Assembly (NCBI GenBank): GCA_012862575.1 | Contig: BLSF01000069.1 | Location: 62,001 to 126,000 of the forward strand | Direction of reading: 5' to 3' | Source of the DNA: Parietichytrium sp. I65-24A | Lineage: Eukaryota; Sar; Bigyra; Thraustochytrida; Thraustochytriidae | DNA: 64,000 bases | Part shown: one piece after another, positions 1-11,465 of the stretch | Position numbering within the stretch: position 1 is the stretch's first letter | How the letters are laid out: the number at the start of each line of letters is the position of its first letter | The notes under the pieces: model-generated | Told to the model about the DNA's origin: nothing | What the model saw: the letters and a program-made list of their open reading frames with translations, nothing else | Database searches by the model: none | Program-made: the position numbers and the translations under genes

Positions 1-1055
1 AAATGATGAGTATCAGTGAAAACATCCATCGCGCGGGTGTGAAATTTGCTTAATAATTAATTCAGCTAGAGAGAAACTGGTCTACGGGCCCTTTAAACAA
101 GCACAAGTGGCGCAGCCGACATGTGCAAGCCCTTAGGCACTGTGGATGTCAGCGAAAGCATCCAACTCGCGGGTGTAACCATCAGTGGGAGTAGCCCACC
201 TGGAGCCTTTGCACCGCAATGCAGTTTCTTGAGCGATGCCGCATCTTGAAGCACTTCGGGTTTCCACTCTCTTGCATTCACGGGTTCAGACTTCACAGCG
301 AGCGCGTTTGCGCACGAGGCGCGATACTGTCGCCTCATGCATTCTTGATGGCGGAATAAGCGCTCAACGCCCTGGCCACGAGACCTTTAAAGGTGGAAAG
401 CACGCTATGTCTTGATCTCACACAAGTCATGGAATGATTGAATGATGGAATGATGGAATGAATGATTGAAAGACAGTGAATGAGTGATTGATTTCAAGGA
501 CGATTTACAACAGGGTAGCACCGAAGGGTACTACCAAGAATACCAGGACGTGTAGAATAAAAGAATTTAGAAAGAAGTTGTGAAGTGGTGTTACTATTTC
601 GTTGCATATGATCGACAATTGTCAACCATCCATTTGCTCCTCTCCATGAGAACTACATATCCAAGTTCAGATGTACCGCACTCACTCAGATGCCCACAAA
701 AATCCCACTTCCTTCGTTTCAAGTCTGGTACCCATCTCTCAGACTTTGTTTTGATGCAGGAACCAAGTAGTGAGAAACCAAAGTCCGAAACCCTAAACTT
801 GACCCATACCGGATCATGGTCCGAGACACTCACGTGGACCTGGTATCACCAAGCGAGAGCATCCCTTTGAGAATGCTAGTGAGGATGTGACAGTGCACAA
901 GGAACCAGTACTACCTCCGAGCGATTTTCCAGCTTCGCGCCAATTGAAAAGGAAACCACGAGAGCAAGTTGAGAACGGCAAGCGGCGAAAAACCAAAAGC
1001 TCCTTGCTCGTACTGGTAAATCAACTCTGATCAGTGCAAAGAACGGCGTAGTAGT
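1..1055. other. Left-edge intergenic or partial-gene stretch
   Basis: I find no convincing complete gene here. A 33-bp imperfect direct repeat lies at about 10-43 and 146-179. In one plus-strand frame each copy encodes a similar peptide (SISENIHRAGV and VSESIQLAGV), and the second reading runs open from 97 to a stop at 247-249, so a terminal exon of a gene to the left is possible. Around 430-490 there is a degenerate gaatgatt-type short repeat. The remainder looks non-coding. Confidence 0.4.
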
Positions 1056-2111
1056 CTACTCCGTATCGCACAGAGTCGAAGGTTTGTCGCTGTGCGAGGT
1101 GTGGCCGTTCGATGGCACGGGCATCACACCCTCTAAGTGCTGGGTTCCATCACTGTGCTCCGGTGCAACCTTCTCGTCCTTAACAATGTAGTTGTTAATA
1201 GGGTAGGCTCTGGTCAGGGTAAGCTGGCAAATGACAATCGCCATCACGTAGGTTTGATGAGGCCACATCACCGGCAGCGATGTCACAGAGTACAAAATCG
1301 TGGAGATAATTGCTATCTTCGTTTTCTTCTTTGCCGTCTGTTCAAACTTGTCGAGGACAGCTTTCAAACGGGAGTTCTTATCTTTCGATCTTGTCGCAAT
1401 GCTATCCAGGAACTCTTTTGTGGACTTGAGCGCTGCCTTGTTTATGAAAGCCATCAGAATCATTAGGACTGCAGTCGCCAGATTTCGGCCGACTACAACA
1501 TATCTCATCACCGAAACAGTCGGGTCTACACATTTGGACATGCATCCGATAATTACGGCTGTCAACGACGCGCACACATAGATGGCAAGCGCAATGTAGT
1601 ACCTCTTCGTGAGATATGATTTCAATTGACTTTTCTTCTCCTCGGACATTCTCGTCGAGCGCAGAAACATCCTGAAGTTTCGAATTTCAAACAGTGCATT
1701 CGTCACCAAACCAACGATCCCAGTTCCAACATACGCCACTGTTATAAGCGGATCCACGCCGATTTGCGAATACTGATACCCAAATAACTTGATTGCAGTC
1801 AATGTGAGAGCAGATGGGCAGACGATGACAACACCTACCAAAATGACTCGAAATGGCTGGTGGTCCCTCCATGACAGCACTTTTCCGGATTTCAGCGCTC
1901 TCTGCTTCGCTTTTTGGTATAGCGGGATCTGCAATCGGAGCGCCAAAAAATGCCTATAAGAAATGAGCAACGCGCCAAGAAATCCTAAGCCCCAGATTGT
2001 TCGCTCTGCAATTTCATTGCCGTAGCAAGCGTACCCATCGTAACTGATAAAATCTGATTTACCTGTTCGAAACCCTGTGCAAATCACCTCGTTCTCGAGC
2101 TGACACTCCAT
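1056..2111 (-). CDS. Seven-TM membrane protein, array copy A (intronless)
   Basis: Predicted 351-residue membrane protein of no family I recognise. The first in-frame ATG is at 2111; the frame stays open to 2150 but only through a TTG. Hydrophobic segments can be read in order: after the acidic N-terminal motif KSDFISYDGYAC, then around RVILVGVVIVCPS, PLITVAYVGTGIVGLV, YIALAIYVCASLTAV, RNLATAVLMILMAF, IAIISTILYSVTSLPV and YVMAIVICQLTL. Basic stretches follow segments 1 and 5 and motif FEIRNFRMFLRS follows segment 3, which puts the N-terminus outside. It shares with the other four copies the motifs SQIGVD, FEIRNF, a TKRY-type motif, a QTYV block and INNYI. It is the only copy without the intron: the junction reads straight through at SVMRYVVVGRN. 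Function unknown; a receptor-like role is only an inference from topology. Confidence 0.8.
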   Translation of the reverse strand: MECQLENEVICTGFRTGKSDFISYDGYACYGNEIAERTIWGLGFLGALLISYRHFLALRLQIPLYQKAKQRALKSGKVLSWRDHQPFRVILVGVVIVCPSALTLTAIKLFGYQYSQIGVDPLITVAYVGTGIVGLVTNALFEIRNFRMFLRSTRMSEEKKSQLKSYLTKRYYIALAIYVCASLTAVIIGCMSKCVDPTVSVMRYVVVGRNLATAVLMILMAFINKAALKSTKEFLDSIATRSKDKNSRLKAVLDKFEQTAKKKTKIAIISTILYSVTSLPVMWPHQTYVMAIVICQLTLTRAYPINNYIVKDEKVAPEHSDGTQHLEGVMPVPSNGHTSHSDKPSTLCDTE

Positions 2112-3535
2112 TTCCACCTTCCTTTGCGTATCCTCTCTTCCAGCACCCAATCTATCAAGTGCAACAGCTTTTGACCTCCGGCCCTGCCGTCGCCCGGCCG
2201 GCTCGCCCTTCTCTCGCTTCAGCTATTGCGCTGCCTTCAACAATCGCCTGCCGGTGCGCTCTACAGTCTCGCCGTTTGCAGGCGCCACGCGGACAAGCTT
2301 CGCCGACGAACCTCAACCCACGTTTTATTCCAGCGGTCTTCGACTATGCAACTCTGCGAACAAGAGTTTGACGAACTTTGAGGAATTCGTAGCTTTGGCC
2401 GGCATCGTTGAACCAGTGTCACAGTCGCGAACTCCTCGAACGGATAAATTCTGAACCCCTGCCCCCCCGCCACCAAGAACTATAAGGCGGTGTTTACTTC
2501 TGCATTCGATCTAGAGAAGGCGCTCGCTGCTGCTTGTCTTGCACAAACTGCTACAGTTGAGGTGTTGGTTCAATTTGCGACTCACGCGAACGTGACATTC
2601 GAAAACAACTCAAACTTCTGTGCTATTTCACGAGTAGCCTATGAGTTGTGAACTCTGAGTTCTAACTAGGCTAGATTCTAAAACTGACTGTCGTTACGAA
2701 ACTCGCAAGTCACAACTCGTGCTCTCAAACGCCATTTGGAATATTTGGAATTGAATTTTTTGTGAAAGAGCCGTTTGAACTTAAAGCAACTTGAACTTGA
2801 ACTTGAAGTTTCCCGGGCCGAATTACCATGTGAAGGGTAAGGTATGGTAGTGTCTTCGAGTAGAGTAGAGCGTAGCATCTTATTCTTTGTTCATGCGCCA
2901 TGTGATTTTTACACTCTTCCTTCCGCTTTGAGTCATGCTTGCGCATGTGTATTCTCCACGTTTTGACTGATTCGATTAGTCTGCAGGAGATTTCTGGAGC
3001 CAAGGAACACTTCGGAGGAAAGGCATGCAATTGAAAAGGAGGAAGATTTCATGAACAGTGGCATCCTTATTTGCTCGCCACACCCCACAGGTTAATTTGA
3101 TTGGTCGTATGAAAGTGTCGCTGCACTTGTGTCTGTCTCTTTTAAGATCCGGACTTCCTCAGGCCAGGACTGCCTTAACAGTGAAAACATCTCCACTAAC
3201 TACAACTTGAATTCGAGTAGATCCCTGCTTTTGCAGAAAGAGATGCAAGCGACAGGTTCTGGAGAGCATATGGTGATTTGGCGAGCGCAAATGAGTACCT
3301 GTCGGGTTTCCTGCCCGTTGTATGCGTCCGACGGCGGTAATCAATGGTGGGAGGAACATCCTCAAACTCCAAAGAAATTAAAATATTTTTTCAAACGACG
3401 ACTGATTATGGTTCTGACCTCTTACGAGTGGGTATGTCGCGAACTTGCATACCTAGGCTAGATACTTGGCGAGTCTCCATCCCCCTTGAAGACATGCAGA
3501 TTAGAAGCAGGTTGAAGAAGATACTGAGTCTCAGT
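2112..3535. other. Intergenic stretch between array copies A and B
   Basis: About 1.4 kb separate the start of copy A from the stop of copy B. Short open frames on both strands show no recognisable domain and no similarity to the array proteins. It should hold the promoter of copy A and the 3' flank of copy B, but I see no defined motif. Confidence 0.5.
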
Positions 3536-4666
3536 TCATGCGCTGGAGGAATTTGGGTCAGATGAGACAGCTGAGGACATCACTGTGACACTGTTCACGC
3601 TATTTGCTCCTGTAGTTGTGTCAGGAGTGACCTTCTCGTCGTTCAAATAGTTGTTAATGCAGTGCCTCTTTCCGAATAGGACACTTGAAAGCACAAAAAT
3701 GGTGACGTAGGTTTGGTACGGCCAGAGAGGAGGAATTGAGAGCAATGTATATAAAACAGGAGAGATGTACGCAATACGCTTTTTTGCATTCGCAGACTGT
3801 TCCAGTACGTCGAGCACCTTTTGGGTCTTCGCCGTCTCTGCTGATTTGTTCCCTCCTGACGAAAGCGCCTGAAGTGTCTCCTTTGTGGATTTCATCACGG
3901 CAACATTAATACTCGCGAAACTCAGCAAGAATATTACCAGGGAGATATTGCGAGCGATGATTACGTAACCCCTTTGTTTGGATCATCGAGAATTTCATTT
4001 GTCAGATTCCCACTGCACAAGCGTTGAATCCGCACATGTAGAACCCAGCACAGCACAAACTTACATTGGAGAGTCCTCAGGGGCAAAGTCCCGGTAATGT
4101 GTTCCGAGGGTCGTAGCACAAAGAGAAGCCACAGAATAAATTCCAAGGCTCAATCGGTATCGCGCCGTAACAAATCTTGCAAGCTCCTCAGATTTATCAC
4201 TTGACATGCGTGTTGTTCGCAATAAAAGCCTGAAATTACGAATCTCAAAGACCGAATTTGCCGCAAAACCTGTCACGCCGGTCAAGAAGTACAAGACGGA
4301 GATAAACGGATCGATGCCAATTTGAAAGTGGTTCTTGGACCCAATCACTTTCAGAAAAGACATGATGATCGAGGCAGGACACAGCGTAGCAAGACCAATT
4401 GCAATCACCTGAAATGGGGAATGCTGATACCACCGCAGGTCCTTGCCCTTCTTCTTCGCTTTCTGCTTCGCTCGCTTGTAGATTGGAAGCTGACATTTGA
4501 GCGCCTTCAGATGCTTGATTGTGAGCAAGATGCCTCCGATCAAACAGATGCTCCACAGCGAGCGGTGCACGTACTCGTTGTCTTTGCAATACCCCTCTTT
4601 GTCGAAGTTGATGTAATCTGTTCGACTCCAGCACGTGATCGTCTCGTTCACGCTCGAGCCCTCCAT
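3536..4666 (-). CDS. Seven-TM membrane protein, array copy B (two exons)
   Basis: Predicted 345 residues. Exon 1 is 4666-4065 and exon 2 is 3971-3536, with a 93-bp GT-AG intron (4064-3972) splitting an ATG codon after its second base. Splicing restores SPM-GYVIIARN, matching the continuous reading of copy A. The ATG at 4666 (MEGSSVNETI) is used because the upstream extension starts only at a TTG. The protein has seven hydrophobic segments, a very basic first loop (KRAKQKAKKKGKDLRWYQH), motif FEIRNFRLLLRTTRM after segment 3, and WPYQTYV and INNYL near the end. The tail is Ser/Thr/Asn-rich and polar. N-terminal Asn-x-Thr (NET) could be glycosylated if the N-terminus is outside. No known family was recognised. 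Confidence 0.82.
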
Positions 4667-6774
4667 CCTCGTCCCGCTCCCCGCGAGCGCCGTTCTTTTT
4701 TGCAACCGCTCTTGCGCGTCGTCCAAGGCCAGGAAACCTGTTTTACTTGCTCGCAGGACGTGATGTTTCCAGTCTGTAAAACAGCTGTGATATTACTTGG
4801 CGAAGAGGCAATGTAAGATTCGAAAGAGCACTTGCTCTTGTCTACTTCTAGCGTTTCATGAGATTCTTGATGCACTGGGCAAAATCACCAATCGTCTGAT
4901 CCAGGTTGAAATGTTCCTTTTTGCACCTTTTGCTCGCATTTCTAATTTCTCCGAGATAGGTCCAAATCCTCCAGCTCTCCGAGTGGTGCGGCCACTAGGG
5001 AACATTTACATCCGTCTACTTGGGTGATTTTAAGTCGGACTCAACGACTTTATTTTCCGCAAGGACGATTTGCTAGCTGGAAAGCTAAGCAGCGGCGCTT
5101 GCGACTCCGTCTTTCCGAGTTCCAGGAACTAGACAGTCGCAATCTTGTTGGCCGTTTCGTTAGAGAATCGTCTCTAACGCGCTTCAAGAGAACCTCGTGT
5201 GAACAGAGTTCATCAGCTCAACGTATGACTTCTGCTACCGTACTATAGAGCATTTGGCAAGAAATGTTGTTGTTGTGAGCGAGAGTGTTGTGCTTCGACT
5301 GCTTTGAAGTGTGCTGTCGGCCAATTGCAAATGAAAGCTCTGCCAAAAGAGACCCTCTTAATTGCAATCTGCCAAGCCTGTCGCATCTCGGCGTCTCAAT
5401 TCCAGGCGATAGGCGTTAGGCGTCAGGCGATTCCAGGAGCTGTGCAAAAGGAGACACTCCAGTACGTGGGCGCGGCACTTAAGGGCAGGTCAAGGTTGGA
5501 CGGGGGGGTATCACACAACAGCACACCCAAATTTGTGAGTGACGGGCCGAAATCTTTGATAACGGGGTGACTAATATAGACTATGCAATTTCGTACGTTC
5601 AAGTTCACATGTCCGGTAACTGTCTTTTCGAGTCGGACTAGGAAAGGCCACGATGTAGAATCCAGAACAGAATTTCGAGTTTTACTGTGAATTACTTTCT
5701 AACTGTAAGCCAACAATCGGAGTCAGGAATAGTCAGGAAGTGAAAGTTTGGCTGAAAGCCGTTGAAACAGCACGCTTGAAATCTGCCTTCCTATTGAGAC
5801 GTTGCAAGCTGCTCAAGCCAGGTGACCATGAAGGAGCCTCTTTGTGTACATACGGTGCGAAACTTTATTCGCCCAGCACGAGCAGAAACGTGGGTAGCTC
5901 CCAAGCATCAAGAGATGGTGCACTTTGCGGCGATCAAACACAAAAGACCCGTTCCGATATCCGAACGATCAAATCAAAAGGAGCAATATTTAGAATATTT
6001 TTCAAGAGTATCGGTACCCTACCCGAATGCCGAAGAAGGGTGTAATGGTGCTGGTGCTGGTGCTGATGGCATCACGTGGCCTCACACTACGCGTGTTGTA
6101 GTCAAAGAGCCTCCAGTACTATCCTGGACATGATACTCTCCAACGAGCTAAGCTTTTGCCAACCTCTCTTTCATGAAAATAGCGACTCGATTCATTGAAA
6201 TCACAAAGCTTTCTTTAGACTTGAAATCACTTTGTTTGGGTAAATCATACACGACTGCAGCATGCATACGAACCTAGCAATCGTATGCTCCGGTATGTTT
6301 TCTTACTGTGGTACAAAAGTAGGCGGCCTTCTGAAGGTCGTTGATTTTGTTACGTTGAACCGCGAAATCCAAGATCTGCAAGTTGAGTGGCGTTCATAAC
6401 TTCTTCAATTTTTGAGTTCGGTCACTCACTGACAGTGAATGTCATCAGGACACAAGTATCGATCCTTGGTGGTCTTGTTCATAGCGAAAGAGAAAAGACC
6501 TATTTGAGAAGTTTGTTGAACGTTTGGAAAATAAAAAGAGTTGATATTTTGATATTTTGCTTCCCGAAACTCCGCAGAGGAGAAGAACGCTTTGACTCGG
6601 CAAAGGATAACCTAATAGATGTGAGCTTGGTCCATGATGGCTTTGAAAACTAACATGCACTGACTCACTGTCAGTGAAACAAAAAGTGCAAAACATCCTA
6701 CCCAGTACCAGTAGTTTGTTCTTCGCTCTGAAAACCCCCCTGAGTTTCTGGCGCGATCTTGAAAGAAAAGCAAT
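4667..6774. other. Intergenic stretch between array copies B and C
   Basis: About 2.1 kb with no gene I can support. Near 6426-6438 and 6665-6677 lie two 13-bp near-palindromes that are exact reverse complements of each other (tcactgacagtga and tcactgtcagtga), bracketing about 250 bp just beyond the stop of copy C. Open frames such as 5740-6133 have no domain-like content. Confidence 0.5.
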
Positions 6775-7918
6775 TTAATTGGCCTCGCTACTGGAAACCA
6801 CAGATGATGCAGCGCTAGCTTCAGTGACATGCGTTTGAGTCTCTGGAGACACCTTGTCGTCCATTTGAATGTAGTTGTTTACTGCGTGATTCTTCGTCAA
6901 TGTCACCTGAATGAATGCAAGAGCAATGCCGTAGGTCTGATATGGCAAAAGCTGTGGTATAGAAAGTATCGTGTATAAAACGCACGAACTGAGAGCCATC
7001 TTTCTCTTTCTTGCGGTGGTTCTCTCTAGAAAGTCCAGGACTCGCTGGGTTTTGCTCGACTCGGCAGACTTCTTTCCCGTCTGTGAAAGAGCCTCTAGAA
7101 TCTCACGAGTCGATTCTAGAACGACTTGGTTGATTTTTGCAAAGCTTAGCAGAAAGAGAACCATTGAAATGTTCCTTGAGATGATGACATAGCGCCTACG
7201 GAATAGTGAGGGTGATTTCGCCATAGTTAAGTTTCGCGCACGCGCCAACACAGAACAACACATTTTCTTGTAAGAACCCCTTTTACGAGAGCAAGGGCAG
7301 TCACAATAATGGCTTAGAAACTTACATTCTTGAATCTTTCGGAACTTCGTCCTTGGAGGCAACCCCGACAGCAGCGCAAGCAAGTACGGAGGCCGTGTAA
7401 AATGCCAGAGCAAGACAGTATCTTGTCGTCAAATAAGTTTGTAACCTCTTGCTCTTTTCTTTCTCCAGGCGAGTGGACCTCAGTAACATTTTAAAGTTTC
7501 GCAACTCGAATAATGTGTTGGCCGCGAACCCAGCCACACCACTCAAAACGAAGCAAATCGATGGCAGCACCTGGACACCGACCTGCGAGTTCTCCGATCC
7601 GATTAGCTTCAAAAAAGCGAGAACGATTACCTCTGGGCACAGCGTGACAAATCCCAGGAATATAATCTGCAGCGGCGGGAACCGATACCACTTGAGGTCA
7701 TGCCCCTTCTTCTTCGCTTTCTGCTGGGCTCTTTTGAAGATTGGGATCTGTAGCTTGAGGGCCACCACGTGGCGATACGTCAACAGCAAGCCTCCGAGCA
7801 GCACGAGCGACCAAGCGATCCGGAAAGGTACTTCGTGGTCTGGGCAACTGGTCCCGCCGTAGTTGACGAAGTCGGTTTTGTTATGCCACCAATTCGAATC
7901 GCAAGACCCCGAGCTCAT
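6775..7918 (-). CDS. Seven-TM membrane protein, array copy C (two exons)
   Basis: Predicted 337 residues. Exon 1 is 7918-7326 and exon 2 is 7195-6775, with a 130-bp intron at the same codon and phase as in copies B, D and E; the join reads SRM-RYVIISRN. The ATG at 7918 (MSSGSCDSNWW) aligns with the other starts, although the frame stays open upstream to 8122. Features are the N-terminal KTDFVNYGG motif with two cysteines nearby, seven hydrophobic segments, basic loop 1 (KRAQQKAKKKGHDLKWYR), FELRNFKMLLRSTR after segment 3, a charged segment 5-6 loop ending in TTARKRKM, and LPYQTYG and VNNYI near the end. It differs from the consensus with GVQVLP in place of GVDPL before segment 3. Function unknown. 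Confidence 0.82.
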
Positions 7919-10314
7919 TGTTCCTGCCAAAGCCCTGCCAGAGCCCTGCCTTGCAAAGCCTTCTGCGGCCCTTCGCGCGGTTTGTGCACCAGCGACAGCG
8001 CGACAAGATGTGGCCAACGCGACGTTTCGATTCTGCCAGCCCCTATCAAGCAAAAGGCAGTTCCAGGTTTTCCTCCACGAATGTGTATGTTGTATGCATG
8101 TGCGAAGGCGTAAGCGACACAAGGGGGCTGATTGCGAAAAAGCGTCTCCGCTTTGATTTTGTTCAACAGATTTTTGAAAGCTCGCGGTTCACCGGCCACA
8201 TTCAACCCAGTTGCGCCATATGGCAAACTCAATAACAAATCGGAGCGTTTCTGAGGGCTTTCCTACTAGGTTGGTGCCTTCTCAGGCGTTTTCCAAAACC
8301 TTTTGGACAGAAATTATTTCTCCCTTTTCTTGAGACGGGAAACTCCAACTTTCCTCCTTCGGCAAGGAGTGCACATTCACTTTGAGAGGAAGAAGATGAT
8401 GAAAAAGTGCGGGTAGCGAGTACTGCTGCTCAGTGTGGTTTTGTCAGTGCCGTACTAGTACTGTAAATCTCCCCCTCACAGTATTGACAGAAATTTACTA
8501 TTCTTTTTTTCTTTCATGAATGTCGACTTTCACAACAACTTTTACACGCTACGAGACTACATCATTTTGATTGCCCAATGACACCAATGACCCACTGCGA
8601 GCAAACCCATTACGTTACCGCTAAATGCCACTTACTATCAATCAACTCACACTTGCTCAATCCCCTCTTCCCTCACATCAGAGTGTTTTTACGAAAGTCC
8701 ACGATGGCGTTTTGGCGGTCATCCTCCACGTCGCTGAAGCACTAGGTTTAGACGAAAACGTCTCATCGCCGCTCATGGTAACCCTATGCAACCCTATCGA
8801 GTCCATGAATGCGTTCCCTGTGCTTGATGAAACCTTCACCTAAGCAATGTCTGTTTGTACAGTAACTGCACGTCGCATACCGCGACAACAAATCCGCGAA
8901 GGCAGACAGGGTGTCTCGCCTTGAATTTAGGCGTTCACCCGCATCGGAGCATGAGCAAGGTAGGTTTGACCCTTGATAAATACGGTGTAATTGACTTTTT
9001 GCACTGTTTCCCGTGCTGTCCTGCATCTGTACAGTACTAGGCCCCACTCCTCCAATCTCCCATCTTCGTAATCCACAGTCGGTGAGCACAGATGATCACC
9101 ATTTCTTGCCTCTCAAAAAGCAAAGAGAAAGGAAAAAGAAACAAGCAAACGAAAACAAAACAAAACAAAACAAACGCAGACTACGCAGATATACGCAGAT
9201 TGCAAATGGGTCTCCCTGAGAGCCGTTGCGATTCAGGAGTCCTAGTCCGTAGTTCTAGTAGTTCTAGTCGCAACTCAACTCCGAACGGCTATGTAGCACT
9301 GGTGGTGCAAATAGCGTTCATGTGCCTTCAGGTTCTGATGATGGTGATGGTTGCTGTTATGGGATGGATGTGTTCTGGGTCAAGGGCACGCTAAGAACTT
9401 TCCAAGAAGGACCCACTATCACACTTTCGAAGACCTTCTTGGGAGAGCAGTCTCGGAAATGTTCGGAATTTGGAAGATTTGAGAGGGTTGGGGAACGGAG
9501 GGTTGGAGGGGTTGGAAGAGGGCACGTTGTCGTTCTTTCCACTCTGTCAGAACACGATCGGAAGAGAGAAAGAGAATGGGGGACTTGACGTGCTGTTAGC
9601 TGTGGTAGTGGCGGTCTGGACGCTGGGGACAAATGGAAAGAAAACTTCAAGCAAGCCAGCAAACGCCGCAGGCAGCCAAGCTGCAGGGCTCTTGAGAGTG
9701 CAGTCGTGGGATACAGCTGAACACAAAGTTGGCCACTTGTGAATGTCATTGGAGAGTACCGTTACTTTTGGCATTGACTTCGAGATGATAATCTTATTTA
9801 TTTATTTATAGGTTAATTTTAATTTCTTTGTTTATTTTTGTTATATTTGATTGCTACGAGCATCGGCGACTCGCCAGGAGAACTGCGAATACCCTTCATA
9901 TTCCCACTCACTGTTCAACATTTCTTTATTCCCACTCATATAACTAAAAACCAAGTGATGAAGCAAATGTCGACATCTCTGTATCCCGTGCAAAAAAAAG
10001 GAAAAAGAAGACGAGGAGGAAGAAGAAATAAATAAAACGCTTCCTGTCTGTTGACACTTGGAAACTCGTCTTCTGAGATGCCGAAAATTTAGCTTGGCAA
10101 AATTCTGAATGAGATCTTTGTCGAGGAATTGCCTCAAATACCATAAGGTCTTCATACTCAGATCAGATCACTAAACTATGAATCTTTTGCTGGGACACTG
10201 TAAATCTTAGATGGTGTGAACTCTCCGCGCTTCAATGCATTCTACACTCGATAAGAATGGTCACTCGGAAGCGGCGTTTTTCAGATAGTGCAAACCGTGG
10301 TCGAGAAAGAACGA
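7919..10314. other. Intergenic stretch between array copies C and D
   Basis: About 2.4 kb. The first 200 bp upstream of copy C are open in its frame and may be 5' leader or an N-terminal extension. The rest holds A-rich tracts (9115-9175, 9990-10035) and an AT-rich patch at 9785-9850. No open frame resembles a protein I recognise. Confidence 0.5.
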
Positions 10315-11465
10315 TCACGAAGCGGATTCAGGGACTGTGCTTGCCACTGTGCCAGTCTTCGAGGGAGCATTCGCAATTGAATTGGAGGGACCTGATGGCT
10401 CGACCTGGGTTGATTTCTCCTCGTGTTGAATGTAGTTGTTAATTGGGTGAGACCGCGTCAAGAGCACATTCACAATGATGAAACCCACCACGTATGTCTG
10501 GTAAGGGTACATGAACGGAAACGAACCCAGTGAATAAAGCACCACTCCGGCGGACGCGACTTTTCGCTTCTCTTTAGTGGCGCCCTCGAGAAATTCCAAG
10601 ATCTGCTTCGCCTTTGCAGACCCCGCAGACCCCGCAGACGCCGCCCCTTCCGACGAGAGGCTCTTCACGAGCTCCTTTGTCAGCTTCAAGACGTTCCGAT
10701 TGATTTGCAACAAGAAAAAGAGAAAGATCACAGTCGTCACATTTCGCGCCACAACAAAGTATATCCTGCACGTATTTTAACACACTCGTTAGACGACTCC
10801 CTCTTCGAGGCTTGCAACATCACAGCGCTTTTTGCAGCTCTTAGGAGAACTTACATCGGGGACGTTTTTGGGTCTTCGCAACGGAATCTGTGACCTATGA
10901 AAGTGGAGACCACAGCTGTGACGGCGAAGATACTCACAGTCACCGCGTAACGTCTGGTCATGTACAATTCGATATTGCCGCTCTTCTCCACAGAGACGTT
11001 CATTGAGTTCATGAGCAGTTTGAAGTTTTGAATCTCCGAATATGCATTTGAGACATACCCAGCGACCCCGATGAGAATATAGCAAAGTGATGCAACATAA
11101 TCAACTCCAATCTGCGAGTATCCGCTCTGCGTAATTTTCAAGGTCGATAATACTAACGAAGCGGGGCAGATCGTCGCGGATCCAAACGCAACGATCTGCA
11201 ATGGCAAATGCTGATACCACTTCAGGGTCGACCCCCTTTTCCTGGCCTTTTCTTGAGCGCGTCGAAAAATCGGGATCTGAATCCTCCACGCCTTCACATG
11301 GCGATAAATTATCAAAAAGCTTCCTATAAATCCCAGGCTCCATAAAATTGTGTGCGCGATCTCGCTATCGTTGCAAGCGAACCCATCGAAGCTTATAAAG
11401 TCTGTTTTTCCCGACCAGAATTTCGGGCATGTCGGCACCGGCGCGTTCTCGCATTGCGCTCCCAT
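10315..11465 (-). CDS. Seven-TM membrane protein, array copy D (two exons)
   Basis: Predicted 353 residues. Exon 1 is 11465-10855 and exon 2 is 10765-10315, with an 89-bp intron at the shared position; the join reads SPM-IYFVVARN. The start ATG at 11465 gives MGAQCENAPVPTC. Key motifs are GKTDFISFDGFAC, a basic loop after segment 1 (RRAQEKARKRGSTLKWYQH), ICPASLVLS in segment 2, SQIGVD before segment 3, EIQNFKLLMNS (the FE of the other copies is SE here), TRRYA, YPYQTYV and INNYI. The loop between segments 5 and 6 carries an Ala/Gly/Ser-rich insertion (EGAASAGSAGSAKAK) absent from the other copies. The tail is polar and Ser-rich. Unrecognised family. Confidence 0.82.

Noticed and set aside
7919-8122. 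68-codon N-terminal extension of array copy C
   Set aside because: The frame is open, but the other four proteins start at the position equivalent to 7918 and the extension is Arg/Ala-rich without similarity to them; more likely 5' leader.
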